From Colwellia sp. PAMC 21821 (lineage in GTDB: Bacteria > Pseudomonadota > Gammaproteobacteria > Enterobacterales > Alteromonadaceae): 64,000 nucleotides of DNA. The position numbers and the translations under genes are program-made. Shown here piece after piece: positions 17,595 through 26,158 of the stretch (within the stretch, counting starts at the first letter, position 1; each line of letters begins with the position of its first letter). The notes beneath the pieces were generated by a model. That model was given only the letters and a program-made list of their open reading frames with translations. It had not been told where the DNA came from and ran no database searches. The stretch is from positions 4,464,001-4,528,000 of the forward strand of contig NZ_CP014943.1 of NCBI RefSeq assembly GCF_002077175.1, given 5' to 3'.

Positions 17595-18470
17595 TTAATA
17601 GCTTGTTTTAGGAATTTGACGAATCGCATCGATTCCGCCAACCAGATTTTGATAGTCTTGCTCAGTTTTATTGTTAATAAACGCTTCGCTGTAGGCACTA
17701 AAACCGCCTTCTTTTGCGTATTTGTTATATTGCAGTAGATGCTTGTTGTCGATACCATAAAATGGTGGACAACTCGTCGGATGCGCACCACCAGCGATTG
17801 GACAAACAGCTGTGGTCAAACTGCGCTCCCAAAATACCTGACGTGCTGCTTCTGGACTGTTGAAATGAGTAGTGTCTACGAGTTCATCGCAGCTGATATA
17901 ACTTTTCTTTGCTGCACGAACAAACCAATCATCCATGTAATGATCTGGACCTGATATCTGACAAACGCCGCGTTCATCGGCATGGTCAACATGCACAAGT
18001 GCAGCATCAAGCTTAAGCGCTGGCATCGCTACCCATTCTTTGTCATCGTAAGGACTGTCGATAACTTTTAAATCAGGATTATGCTTTAGCACGTCGGTGC
18101 CAAGGCCAACCTGAGTTGGAATGAAAGGACATCCCCAAGCTGCAGCACGAAGACCCAGTAACAGCATACCTTCATCAATTTCCATTAACGCTAAGTCGCC
18201 TTGCTCACGCGCTTTACGAAAGAAAGGCTCTAGCGGGATAAAATCTAGAGAAACAAAAGCAAATATTAACTTTTTAACTTTGCCAGCTGCGCATAACATG
18301 CCAACATCGGCTCCGCCATAGGCAACAATAGTCAGATCCTTAAGATCTGAGCGTAGAATTTCACGAATAAGTGCCATTGGCTTGCGACGAGGTCCCCATC
18401 CGCCAATACCGATAGTCATGCCATCTTTTAGTTCGGCAACCATTTCAGTTGCTGTTTTTAATTTATTCAT
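17595..18470 (-). CDS. ipdA: IpdA-like subunit of the ring-C-cleaving hydrolase
   Basis: The 291-residue protein has the CoA-transferase alpha-subunit fold (KDGMTIGIGGWGPRRKPMALIREIL, YGGADVGMLCAAGKV). It pairs with ipdB. The start at 18470 (MNKLKT) is chosen over an in-frame ATG at 18503 because it forms a TAATG overlap with the hsaC stop and has GGAG 8 bp before it. Together IpdA and IpdB perform retro-Claisen-type opening of ring C in steroid catabolism. Confidence 0.88.
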   Translation of the reverse strand: MNKLKTATEMVAELKDGMTIGIGGWGPRRKPMALIREILRSDLKDLTIVAYGGADVGMLCAAGKVKKLIFAFVSLDFIPLEPFFRKAREQGDLALMEIDEGMLLLGLRAAAWGCPFIPTQVGLGTDVLKHNPDLKVIDSPYDDKEWVAMPALKLDAALVHVDHADERGVCQISGPDHYMDDWFVRAAKKSYISCDELVDTTHFNSPEAARQVFWERSLTTAVCPIAGGAHPTSCPPFYGIDNKHLLQYNKYAKEGGFSAYSEAFINNKTEQDYQNLVGGIDAIRQIPKTSY

Positions 18471-19360
18471 TATTTTTCTCCTACTGAGAAATCGTGGCCC
18501 CAAAGGCTCACTCGGTTAAACTCAAATGCACAATGTTCTTGCCAATTATCGACCTGCAAACCACCACAGCCATACTCTAAATCGAAGCCAGAAGGTGTTT
18601 TCATATAAAATGATGTCATTTTGTCATTGAGATGCTGACCTAAGGTCGCAGAAAGTTTGACGTTATGCTGCGCCTGTCTATCATAAGCACGGCCAACCTC
18701 TGTCATACTGTCGACTTCAACCATGGCATGAACACAGCCACTAGGAACCGGGAATTCACAAATAGCTAAACTATGGTGACGCGCGTTAGCACAATGCATA
18801 AAATAGATACGAATAGGATCAGCGTCTGGAGCAGGTTTAAAGTTGAATAGATCAGATAATTCAAAGCCCAGTACATCAGTCAAAAACTCATAAGTTTCAG
18901 TGAAGTTTGGCGCCGGTAATACCGTATGCCCTAGCCCCATATCGCCAGTGATAAAAGCCGGTACACCTTGAGGTGAAGAAAAAGGTTGGCAGTCAGACAT
19001 ATGACCCCAATAAAGCTCGTGGCGATTACCTGCAGGGTCGTTAACAATAAGAATATTCTGCACTTGACGGAGCTTACATAAGGCTTCATCTGCTTCATCA
19101 AACGCAACACCTTTATCTAAGAGTGTTTGTTTAGCGTCATTAAATGCTTTAGCACCTGATAGCTCCCAACCTGAGGCTAAGTAGCGTTTATCTTCACCAG
19201 GAACAATAAGCATACGATAAGGACGCTCATCCATTTTTAGGTAAAACCCACCTTCTTCTGTTGGTGCTGTCATCATACCCAACACTTGTTCAGCGTAGTC
19301 TTTCCATTCTTCTGGTGCGTCACTTTGTGCAACGAAATAACCTAATGCGCGAATATCCAT
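18470..19360 (-). CDS. hsaC: HsaC/TesB-like extradiol dioxygenase
   Basis: The 296-residue type I extradiol dioxygenase has two vicinal oxygen chelate domains. The Fe(II) ligands are read as H145 (MGLGHTVL), H211 (VHAMVEV) and E262 (GFDLEYG), with a likely acid/base histidine at H195/H196 (ARHHSLAI). HsaC (TesB in Comamonas) meta-cleaves the catecholic ring A of 3,4-DHSA. It is the first gene of an eleven-gene operon ending at 8121, with a copy of the island operator at 19419-19438. Confidence 0.92.
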   Translation of the reverse strand: MDIRALGYFVAQSDAPEEWKDYAEQVLGMMTAPTEEGGFYLKMDERPYRMLIVPGEDKRYLASGWELSGAKAFNDAKQTLLDKGVAFDEADEALCKLRQVQNILIVNDPAGNRHELYWGHMSDCQPFSSPQGVPAFITGDMGLGHTVLPAPNFTETYEFLTDVLGFELSDLFNFKPAPDADPIRIYFMHCANARHHSLAICEFPVPSGCVHAMVEVDSMTEVGRAYDRQAQHNVKLSATLGQHLNDKMTSFYMKTPSGFDLEYGCGGLQVDNWQEHCAFEFNRVSLWGHDFSVGEK

Positions 19361-19418
19361 GTACCCTCTCTAACAAAATTGTGATTAGGTTCATTATCAG
19401 AGCAAATTACTAGCGCTT

Positions 19419-19438
19419 CATCGTCCGTTGAGACTAAA
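19419..19438 (-). promoter_or_regulatory. Island operator, copy 2 (upstream of hsaC)
   Basis: In the gene direction this reads TTTAGTCTCAACGGACGATG. It ends 58 bp before the hsaC start and lies between that start and the terminator of the preceding operon. Confidence 0.75.
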
Positions 19439-19492
19439 AGCCAATACGAAAAAAAACCAATAATAGTCAAAAACTTAAAAGTAAAATAAAGA

Positions 19493-19526
19493 AAAACCGC
19501 TGAACAATATACTGGTTAGCGGTTTT
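19493..19526 (-). terminator. Terminator of the SDR-to-DUF35/MaoC operon
   Basis: A 9-bp stem (AAAACCGCT / AGCGGTTTT) with a 16-nt loop is followed, on the minus strand, by a T-rich tract. It separates the upstream operon (24979 to 19554) from the hsaC operon. Confidence 0.8.
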
Positions 19527-19553
19527 ATAATTATGCACGTATAAATATATTAT

Positions 19554-20489
19554 TTAGCGATAGAGAATGACCAAATCATTGATGACACTTGGTTTATCAT
19601 TACCCACTACATGGATATTTATCTCTAGGGTCAATTGCACACCTTTGTGAGATATAGAAATATCTTTTACTTTACTACGGCCATGAATAGTTGAACCTGC
19701 CGGCACAGGCGCAGGGAATCGTAGACGATTTGAACCATAGTTAATCATAGTTTTAAAACCAACGACTTCAAATGGCAGCCCAATGGTTAACCTCGATTGC
19801 AATACTTGCACTAACGAACCATGAGCGATGGTGGTTTTAAATGGACTATCTGTTTTCGCACGTTCTGGATCGGTATGTAACCAGTAGTCATCACCTGATA
19901 GCTCAGCAAATGCATTAATCAGTGCTTGATCAACAACAACCTTGTTACTCCATTCGGTAAATTTATTATCTGCGAGTGCATAAAGCGCCGCAAGATTGCT
20001 AACCGGTACTTGTACTTGACCTTTGTCATTAGATTCAAGCCCGTTAAGGGGATCGATATAAGCATGGATACCACCGGCATTATTCGTCGAAGTAAAACGT
20101 AGCAAAGTTTCACCGTCACTACTGACTTTGTCAAAAACTGGCTTTACAGCCATACCCACTTTAATATCCTGCTCTGCAACATCAATTAACGTGGTATTGA
20201 TGCGAACACCTTGTGCTAATTCAACCACAGCTAATGCTTGAGGCATTTCATCGGCAAATTCTGGCATGGTAGGAATACGGGTTAAGGTATATGAATATAG
20301 AATGCCCTCACCAGAGACCTGCTTCCACTCCAGGTCATGCGCCAAACAATGGCTACAATGATTGCGCGGGAAGAATACCCAGCCATCACAGCTGTTACAT
20401 TGTTGAATTTTAAGTTGATTTTCTTTAAGCGCCTGCCAGAATGGCGCTGAAATCTTTGTTGCTACCGGCATAGGTTTTAAAGTCGCCAT
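19554..20489 (-). CDS. DUF35-MaoC fusion: partner and hydratase for a steroid aldolase
   Basis: The 311-residue protein begins with a DUF35 zinc ribbon (C31, C34, C45, C48) and OB-like domain (to about residue 140). It continues with a MaoC hotdog domain from about residue 165, with the hydratase motif LSGDDYWLHTDPERA (D200/D201, H205) and TTIAHGSLVQV. The order is the reverse of ChsH2, which has MaoC first and DUF35 last, as at 41078-42064 here. DUF35 domains bind thiolase-like aldolases, and the gene follows such a protein with a 1-bp gap. It probably hydrates a steroid enoyl-CoA and hands it to that aldolase. Domain calls are firm; the substrate is inferred. Confidence 0.83.
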   Translation of the reverse strand: MATLKPMPVATKISAPFWQALKENQLKIQQCNSCDGWVFFPRNHCSHCLAHDLEWKQVSGEGILYSYTLTRIPTMPEFADEMPQALAVVELAQGVRINTTLIDVAEQDIKVGMAVKPVFDKVSSDGETLLRFTSTNNAGGIHAYIDPLNGLESNDKGQVQVPVSNLAALYALADNKFTEWSNKVVVDQALINAFAELSGDDYWLHTDPERAKTDSPFKTTIAHGSLVQVLQSRLTIGLPFEVVGFKTMINYGSNRLRFPAPVPAGSTIHGRSKVKDISISHKGVQLTLEINIHVVGNDKPSVINDLVILYR

Positions 20490-20490
20490 A

Positions 20491-21702
20491 CTAGCCCCCT
20501 TGTAATATCAATGCGCCCTGCTCACTCATTACGCCACCCGTGCCGCTAACAAATACATTGTCACAACCTTGTAGTTGACGCCCATCAGCAGAATTAGAAA
20601 TTTGATCAAATGCTTCAATAACTTGCGAGAAACCACCTGCCGATGCCGCTTGGCCGAAGCTGAGTTGCCCACCATGGGTGTTCATTGGAAAGTCACCTTT
20701 CCAAGTCAAATTATGCTCTTTAATAAAGCGCATACCTTCTCCTTTAGGACAAAAACCTGCGTCTTCAAGCGACAGCAAAACAGTAATCGTATAACAATCA
20801 TAAATTTGTGCTGCATGGATATCTTTTGGCGTAAGGCCGGCCATGCTAAATGCACGTCGGGCTGCTTCAGCTACCGGAGTTACCGTCATATCTTTAGCAT
20901 AAGTAGGAGATTTAAATGATAAACGCTCACCAAAGCCCGTAACAAATGCCGGACGTTTCTTTGCTCTTGCGGCCACTTCTTTAGACGCAACAATAACAGC
21001 GGCACCACCGGCGACAGGCATAACAATTTCTAGCACATGTAATGGGTCAGCTACTAATCTAGAGCCTAGTACGTCTTCAATGGTTAGCTCTTTACCTCTA
21101 AAAATGGCATCTTTGTGATATTGCGCATTAAAGCGTTGATCTACCGCTATTTTTGCCATAGCAGCTTGGTCATAACCATATTGTGCAGCATAACGCTGAG
21201 CAATCATCGCATAACCGGTATTTTGTCCCATATGACCATAAGGTAGATCAAATTCTGCTTCGGGCGCACCAAAAGCAGTACTGTGGCCACCATAACGCAT
21301 AGCTTGAGCCATCCAAGCTGGATCTTCATTAGGCGCAAGTGGTGCCATTCTGGCTGGAATAACACAAAGTACAGCCTGACATAAACCCAGTTCAATGGCA
21401 GCGGCTGCACGCCAAATCTGAGCCACTGCGGTACAACCACCAAGATCAACTACTTCGGCAAAGTTCACTTCAATACCTAAGTATTCAGCCGCCATGGCGG
21501 GCACAAATACTGAGGCCTCATGAAACTGAGGTCCATTGATTACCAGGCCATCTAAATCATCTTTATGTAAACCAGCATCTTGCAACGCTTGATGAGCCAA
21601 ATCTGCAACTTGCTCCAAATGGAACATTTGCGGAGCTGTCTGATATTTTTCGGGTTTGTATTGAGCCGCACCAACGATAGCGGCATTTCCTGCTAATCCC
21701 AT
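20491..21702 (-). CDS. Thiolase-fold steroid side-chain aldolase (Ltp family)
   Basis: The 403-residue protein belongs to the lipid-transfer-protein/thiolase group. It begins GNAAIVGAAQYKPEKYQ and ends with the family blocks PMNTHGGQLSFGQAASAGG and VFVSGTGGVMSEQGAL. Ltp proteins with a DUF35 partner catalyse retro-aldol cleavage of beta-hydroxyacyl-CoA steroid side chains instead of thiolysis. It overlaps the acyl-CoA synthetase stop at 21702 and is followed by its DUF35-MaoC partner. It differs clearly from the Ltp2 at 38331-39506, so the two probably act on different chain lengths. Confidence 0.8.
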   Translation of the reverse strand: MGLAGNAAIVGAAQYKPEKYQTAPQMFHLEQVADLAHQALQDAGLHKDDLDGLVINGPQFHEASVFVPAMAAEYLGIEVNFAEVVDLGGCTAVAQIWRAAAAIELGLCQAVLCVIPARMAPLAPNEDPAWMAQAMRYGGHSTAFGAPEAEFDLPYGHMGQNTGYAMIAQRYAAQYGYDQAAMAKIAVDQRFNAQYHKDAIFRGKELTIEDVLGSRLVADPLHVLEIVMPVAGGAAVIVASKEVAARAKKRPAFVTGFGERLSFKSPTYAKDMTVTPVAEAARRAFSMAGLTPKDIHAAQIYDCYTITVLLSLEDAGFCPKGEGMRFIKEHNLTWKGDFPMNTHGGQLSFGQAASAGGFSQVIEAFDQISNSADGRQLQGCDNVFVSGTGGVMSEQGALILQGG

Positions 21703-23564
21703 TACTTCTCCTCAGGTTTTAAAAAAGGTGGAAAGCCCGTAGCTTGTAAAACACTATCACTGTAAGCGAGATAACATTCTAGTTTATCATTACGAACAAA
21801 AATTGGTTCATCACAAGCAACAGGATCATAACCTTGTTTTTGTAAATCTACTTTACGTAACTTAAACGTTGAGGTCATATCTGCGGCTTTACTGACACGA
21901 ATAAATTGTGGCGCGGCATAGTTAGGCACTTTAGCGGTAGTAAGATCATAAAATGCAACGGGATCAAACTGACAGCCTTCTTGCATAACAATAGCCGCCA
22001 TACCTGCACGTCCTTCATGATCTGGGACTTGAACACCATAAATATTCATTAGCTCCGCACCTTCATATTCAGCTAACGCAGTAGCCACTTCCTGTGAGGA
22101 AACATTTTCACTTTTCCAGCGATAAGTATCTCCGATGCGGTCGACAAAATAGAAATAACCATTTTCGTCATAACGTAGTAAATCGCCTGAGCGCCAGTAA
22201 GAATCGCCATCTTGAAATACATTGCGAAGTATTTTTTGCTCTGTACCTTCTTTGGAGGTATAGCCTTCAAATCGACCACCGCCAAAGTCTGGATGATTAA
22301 TAATCATGCCTAAGCCTTCGCCTACTTCACCTGGCTGACACAAAATATAGTCACCGTTTTCATCTTTGAGATGCGTTTCGGTTTCTGTATCAAATTTCAC
22401 CAGTCTAAAATTGGTACGATCCCAACGTGGTACTCGGCCACAAGAGCCAATGAAGTTATCTAAGTTAAGTAAGTTGGTATTTGCTTCTGTAGAACCCCAG
22501 CCCTCAAGAATATCCATTTCACCGAAATATTCAATCCAGCGTCGCCAGCTAGTTTCGGTTAAGCCAGCACCTAACATGCAACGTAATTTATGATCTTTAG
22601 GCTTGATATCGCTTGCTTCGGCATAATTTAATAAGTAACGACATATTTCACCAATATATTGGCATATGGTGATGTTATACTTTTGAACATCAGGCCAAAA
22701 ATTTCTAACACTAAATTTGCGCCTAACGACAATACTTGACCCCGCAGCAAGTGCTGTCGAGGTTACTGAAGTAGCTGCAGCACCGTGATATAACGGCAGG
22801 CAACAATAGAATACATCGTCAGGGGTAGCTGAAACCGTTTCAACCATAACATCACCAGAGGTTAACCAACGCATGTGACTATAAATAGCCGCTTTAGGTA
22901 GCCCTGTTGTACCCGATGTAAAAATAAGTAAAGTCGGTGTTTCACCAACAGTCTCGCCGCGCGCCTGTATGTAGCTTTCACCATTTTGCGCTGCAACATC
23001 AGCGTCAAAAGTATTATCAATCCAGTCAGGTAAAGCAGGCTTTTCGGTTAATTCTTCATCGGCTACTAACCATATTTTTTTGTTGGCAAGCCCTGGCGTT
23101 TCAATAAAACGCTCAACACATTCTTCACCGACAATCACGACATCACTGCCTGTGGTGTTAATAGCGTGTTCAAGTACATTACCTTGAACTTGTGAGTTAA
23201 TAAACGCAACAATGACACCTAATTTAGTTAAAGCAAACCAGGTAAAGAAAAATTCAGGACGGTTTTCAAATGCCATCGCACATGAATCACCTTCCATTAA
23301 ACCCCGCGCTTGAATAGCTTTGGCAAATTTATTTGCTTGAGTATTAACGTCGCTATAACTCAAGGTTTTACCTTGGTAAATCAAGAAAGTTGCATCACCT
23401 TGGCTATTTACTTTTTCTTCTAAGCGATCTGCAATGCTGTATTTTTGCGACGGACTAACAGATCGAGATGCTATAGCACGTGCGTCCATTTTCTGTTGAC
23501 TTGCAGCTCTTGATATCGCTGCGTTATCAAGGTTACCTGCATAGGGAATTGTTGTATCATCCAA
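21702..23564 (-). CDS. FATP/VLACS-type acyl-CoA synthetase for a steroid side chain
   Basis: The 620-residue protein is an AMP-forming synthetase. The ATP-binding loop TSGTTGLPK is at residues 216-224, followed by YGxTEG-equivalent EGWGSTEANTN and SGDLLRYDENGYFYFVDRIGDTYRWKSENVSS. This last block is the FATP/very-long-chain form of the motif. Such enzymes activate carboxylic side chains (in mycobacteria FadD17/FadD19). Its position before the aldolase and hydratase suggests it makes the steroid C24 (or C22) CoA ester. It is larger than FadD3, so it is probably not the HIP-CoA synthetase. Confidence 0.82.
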   Translation of the reverse strand: MDDTTIPYAGNLDNAAISRAASQQKMDARAIASRSVSPSQKYSIADRLEEKVNSQGDATFLIYQGKTLSYSDVNTQANKFAKAIQARGLMEGDSCAMAFENRPEFFFTWFALTKLGVIVAFINSQVQGNVLEHAINTTGSDVVIVGEECVERFIETPGLANKKIWLVADEELTEKPALPDWIDNTFDADVAAQNGESYIQARGETVGETPTLLIFTSGTTGLPKAAIYSHMRWLTSGDVMVETVSATPDDVFYCCLPLYHGAAATSVTSTALAAGSSIVVRRKFSVRNFWPDVQKYNITICQYIGEICRYLLNYAEASDIKPKDHKLRCMLGAGLTETSWRRWIEYFGEMDILEGWGSTEANTNLLNLDNFIGSCGRVPRWDRTNFRLVKFDTETETHLKDENGDYILCQPGEVGEGLGMIINHPDFGGGRFEGYTSKEGTEQKILRNVFQDGDSYWRSGDLLRYDENGYFYFVDRIGDTYRWKSENVSSQEVATALAEYEGAELMNIYGVQVPDHEGRAGMAAIVMQEGCQFDPVAFYDLTTAKVPNYAAPQFIRVSKAADMTSTFKLRKVDLQKQGYDPVACDEPIFVRNDKLECYLAYSDSVLQATGFPPFLKPEEK

Positions 23565-23587
23565 GGTGTATACTCCTAAATTCTAAA

Positions 23588-24229
23588 TCATCGAACGCGA
23601 ATTCTAGGCGCAGGGGTATCACCGCGCATAGTACGAAGGAAGTGCTCAAGTGGTGCAGGAGCAGAAACTTCAGGTAATTCATCTTCGTTAGGTCTGTTTT
23701 GCCAAAATGCCTGCCATGATGGAAACAAATCATGGAAAGTTCCCGTGTATGGTTCACGACCTGGCCAACGCATTTTCATGTCACCAATAGGGGCTGAGTT
23801 AAGGTCGCTGGCATACCAATAACATGGCAAGCGTCGGCGAAAATACCATACATCATCAACACGTTCGTAATCATCCCAGTACAACATTTGCATGAGGACC
23901 CATTCACGACCTGTTTCATGCTCATTTTTGGAATAAACAACACCAATAGCATGATCTTCGTCAACCATTTCAATAACATGCTGACCGGTGTGATGGGAGG
24001 TACCCGTAAACTGATCACGTAAAGTCGAATCGACCCACGCTTTGAGATGAGCACGTCCAGATTTACCACCACCGACGCGTACGTCAGGGGCGAACAAACC
24101 GACATGAGCATCAATATCTCGCATGTCTAAAGACAGTGAGTATTTTCCAGCCAGTTGTCGAATAGACTCAATGGACTCTAATCGGTCGATACGCTGCTCT
24201 AGCGTCATAGTCTTTAAATCACTCATCAT
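23588..24229 (-). CDS. SnoaL/NTF2-fold protein, candidate hydroxysteroid dehydratase
   Basis: The 213-residue protein starts with a SnoaL-like alpha+beta barrel domain (ESIRQLAGKYSLSLDMRDID, HVGLFAPDV), followed by a C-terminal extension with proline-rich ends. Y30 and D35, with histidines at 79, 80 and 84 (TSHHTGQH), sit where the bile acid 7-alpha-dehydratase BaiE has its catalytic Tyr30, Asp35 and His83. This suggests water elimination from a hydroxylated bile acid intermediate, as for BaiE/Hsh2-type enzymes. SnoaL-fold proteins also include isomerases and non-catalytic members, so the role is inferred. It is cotranscribed with an SDR (6 bp) and the acyl-CoA synthetase. Confidence 0.75.
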   Translation of the reverse strand: MMSDLKTMTLEQRIDRLESIESIRQLAGKYSLSLDMRDIDAHVGLFAPDVRVGGGKSGRAHLKAWVDSTLRDQFTGTSHHTGQHVIEMVDEDHAIGVVYSKNEHETGREWVLMQMLYWDDYERVDDVWYFRRRLPCYWYASDLNSAPIGDMKMRWPGREPYTGTFHDLFPSWQAFWQNRPNEDELPEVSAPAPLEHFLRTMRGDTPAPRIRVR

Positions 24230-24235
24230 ACATCC

Positions 24236-24979
24236 TTAAATAAAGGCCATGCCGCCATTAACAGCGATATTTTGTCCGGTAATAAAGCCGGAATCATCAC
24301 ACGCTAAGAAACTCGCCACTTTAGCAATATCATCGCTCTCGCCCATACGGCCTAAAGGAATGGCATCAATCATTTTCTGAGTCCATTCTTCAGGTATATC
24401 AGCCATCATAGGTGTATTAGTTGGGCCTGGTACAATGGTATTAACTCGAATGCCGCTTGAAGCCAATTCACGAGCTATGCTGCGCGTTAATCCCATAACA
24501 CCGGCTTTTGATGCACAATAGTGACTCGGACCTTCACCTGTTAGAGCGGCCGTGCTTGAAACATTAATAATGCTGCCTGCGCCTTGTTTGTGCATAACTT
24601 TAGCGGCTTCTCGACAACATAAGAAAGTACCGGTTAAGTTAACACCGATAACCTTGTCCCAGTTTTCATCTGGGGTTTCTAGGAAACCATCGATAGAGCC
24701 AACACCTGCAACATTAACGATGACATCAAGTCGACCATACTTTTCGACGACTGTTTCTATGGCTGATTTAACTGAATCACTTTTTGAAATATTGGCGGTA
24801 ATGGCAATAATTTCACCGTTGACCCAACCATTAAGCTCGTCGACGGTAGCTTTTAAAGCTTGAGTGTTTATATCAACAGCGGCGACTTTGGCACCTGCAT
24901 CGGCAAAATAACGCACTATTGATTGGCCCATGCCTTGGCCCGCGCCAGTTACTAGTACAACTTGATCCTGATGTTTCAT
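24236..24979 (-). CDS. FabG-like SDR oxidoreductase
   Basis: The 247-residue classical SDR has VTGAGQGMGQ, NVAG, the catalytic YCASK and a typical VNGGMAFI C-terminus. The start at 24979 (MKHQDQ) is chosen because it begins the SDR fold and has a GGGG stretch upstream; the frame could extend to 25102, but those residues are unlike the family. It heads the operon with the SnoaL protein, acyl-CoA synthetase, aldolase and DUF35-MaoC. A hydroxysteroid or 3-hydroxyacyl-CoA substrate is likely. The operator copy at 25090-25109 lies 110 bp upstream. Confidence 0.78.
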   Translation of the reverse strand: MKHQDQVVLVTGAGQGMGQSIVRYFADAGAKVAAVDINTQALKATVDELNGWVNGEIIAITANISKSDSVKSAIETVVEKYGRLDVIVNVAGVGSIDGFLETPDENWDKVIGVNLTGTFLCCREAAKVMHKQGAGSIINVSSTAALTGEGPSHYCASKAGVMGLTRSIARELASSGIRVNTIVPGPTNTPMMADIPEEWTQKMIDAIPLGRMGESDDIAKVASFLACDDSGFITGQNIAVNGGMAFI

Positions 24980-25089
24980 GCTTGTATCCCCAAGTTTGTT
25001 TTCCAAGTCAATCGGTGTATATAGAATAACGTCTAAAGTCGCACCGATAATAGTGATGAACTTATATTGGGATATGTGATGAAAAGCGG

Positions 25090-25109
25090 CATCGTCCAAC
25101 AAGACTAAA
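25090..25109 (-). promoter_or_regulatory. Island operator, copy 3 (upstream of the SDR operon)
   Basis: In the gene direction this reads TTTAGTCTTGTTGGACGATG. It faces the minus-strand operon and lies 16 bp from copy 4, which faces hsaD. Confidence 0.75.
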
Positions 25110-25125
25110 TGCTAAAAACAATAAT

Positions 25126-25145
25126 AGTGGTCTATATGGACGATG
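25126..25145 (+). promoter_or_regulatory. Island operator, copy 4 (upstream of hsaD)
   Basis: In the gene direction this reads AGTGGTCTATATGGACGATG. It ends 110 bp before the hsaD start, the same distance as copy 3 from its own gene on the other strand. Confidence 0.75.
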
Positions 25146-25255
25146 TTTTAGCGCTGATTGAAACGCAGTATTCAGTAGGAATTTTTCATAAAAATACGCA
25201 AAGGTTATGATTTCATCACAACCTGGCTAGTTAGCTTATATTAGGAGATAGAGTT

Positions 25256-26110
25256 ATGAATCAGCAAACAAATAATCCAAACCAACCACAGGATTTACCG
25301 TTACCACTGGGACACTTTGTTACCCTAGATAGCGGACTTAAACTACATTATATAGAGCAAGGCCAAGGCCCTGTTATCATATGGCTTCATGGCAGTGGTC
25401 CAGGTGCGAGTGGGTTTAGCAATTTCAAAGGCAATTTCCCTGAGTTTGCTGATGCGGGCTATCGTAATATTATTTTAGATTTACCTGGTTTTGGTCGTTC
25501 AGACAAGCCAGACGATGTTAATTACGACCTTGACTTTTTTGTTACTGCACTTAACGGTTTTATTGCCGCGCTTGGCGTAAAGAAAGTTACTTTATTAGGT
25601 AATTCTCTAGGTGGCGCCATAGCTTTAGGCCAAGCATTAGATTATCCAGATACCGTAGAACGATTAATATTAATGGCGCCAGGTGGCGTTGAAGAACGCG
25701 AGACTTACTTTGCGATGGAAGGTATTGCGCGCATGGTAGACGTTTATAGTCGCGGCCCAATGGGCGTAGAGCAAATGCGAGAAGTTATGTCTTTACAGCT
25801 TTTTGATGCTGCTATTCTTTCTGATGATATATTAGCCGAACGCGCTGCTGTTGCCGTTACGCAACCCGCTAATTTATTTACCACCATGATGGTGCCAAAC
25901 ATGACAGAGCGTTTAGCAGAACTTAACTGTCCTGTGCTAGGTTTTTGGGGTATAAATGACAAGTTTAACCCGCACGAAGGTATGCATAAATTTCTCGATA
26001 ATGTCCCAACGGCTCGTTTTATCATGCTTAACCGCTGTGGTCATTGGGTGCAAGTAGAACATCAGCGACTATTTAATAGCAGCTGTCTTGATTTTTTAAA
26101 GCACGGCTAA
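25256..26110 (+). CDS. hsaD: HsaD/TesD-like meta-cleavage product hydrolase
   Basis: The 284-residue alpha/beta hydrolase has the nucleophile elbow GNSLGG (S117), D235 (GINDKFNPHEG) and H263 (RCGHWVQVEH), with the oxyanion block LHGSGPGASGFSNF. This pattern is typical of C-C hydrolases of the BphD/HsaD group. HsaD splits the HsaC product 4,9-DSHA into HIP and 2-hydroxyhexadienoate. It diverges from the SDR operon and is followed 48 bp later by a flavin enoate reductase. An AGGAG site precedes the start. Confidence 0.9.
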   Translation: MNQQTNNPNQPQDLPLPLGHFVTLDSGLKLHYIEQGQGPVIIWLHGSGPGASGFSNFKGNFPEFADAGYRNIILDLPGFGRSDKPDDVNYDLDFFVTALNGFIAALGVKKVTLLGNSLGGAIALGQALDYPDTVERLILMAPGGVEERETYFAMEGIARMVDVYSRGPMGVEQMREVMSLQLFDAAILSDDILAERAAVAVTQPANLFTTMMVPNMTERLAELNCPVLGFWGINDKFNPHEGMHKFLDNVPTARFIMLNRCGHWVQVEHQRLFNSSCLDFLKHG

Positions 26111-26158
26111 TACAGCACCTCACCAAACATAAATAAAGAATAATAAGAGGGATAACCT

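Noticed and set aside
18471..18503. Upstream start for ipdA at 18503
   Set aside because: It would overlap hsaC coding sequence; the ATG at 18470 has GGAG and a TAATG coupling with hsaC.
25003..25102. Longer start for the SDR at 24236
   Set aside because: The extra 41 residues are unlike SDRs and would cover the promoter and operator; the ATG at 24979 begins the fold.
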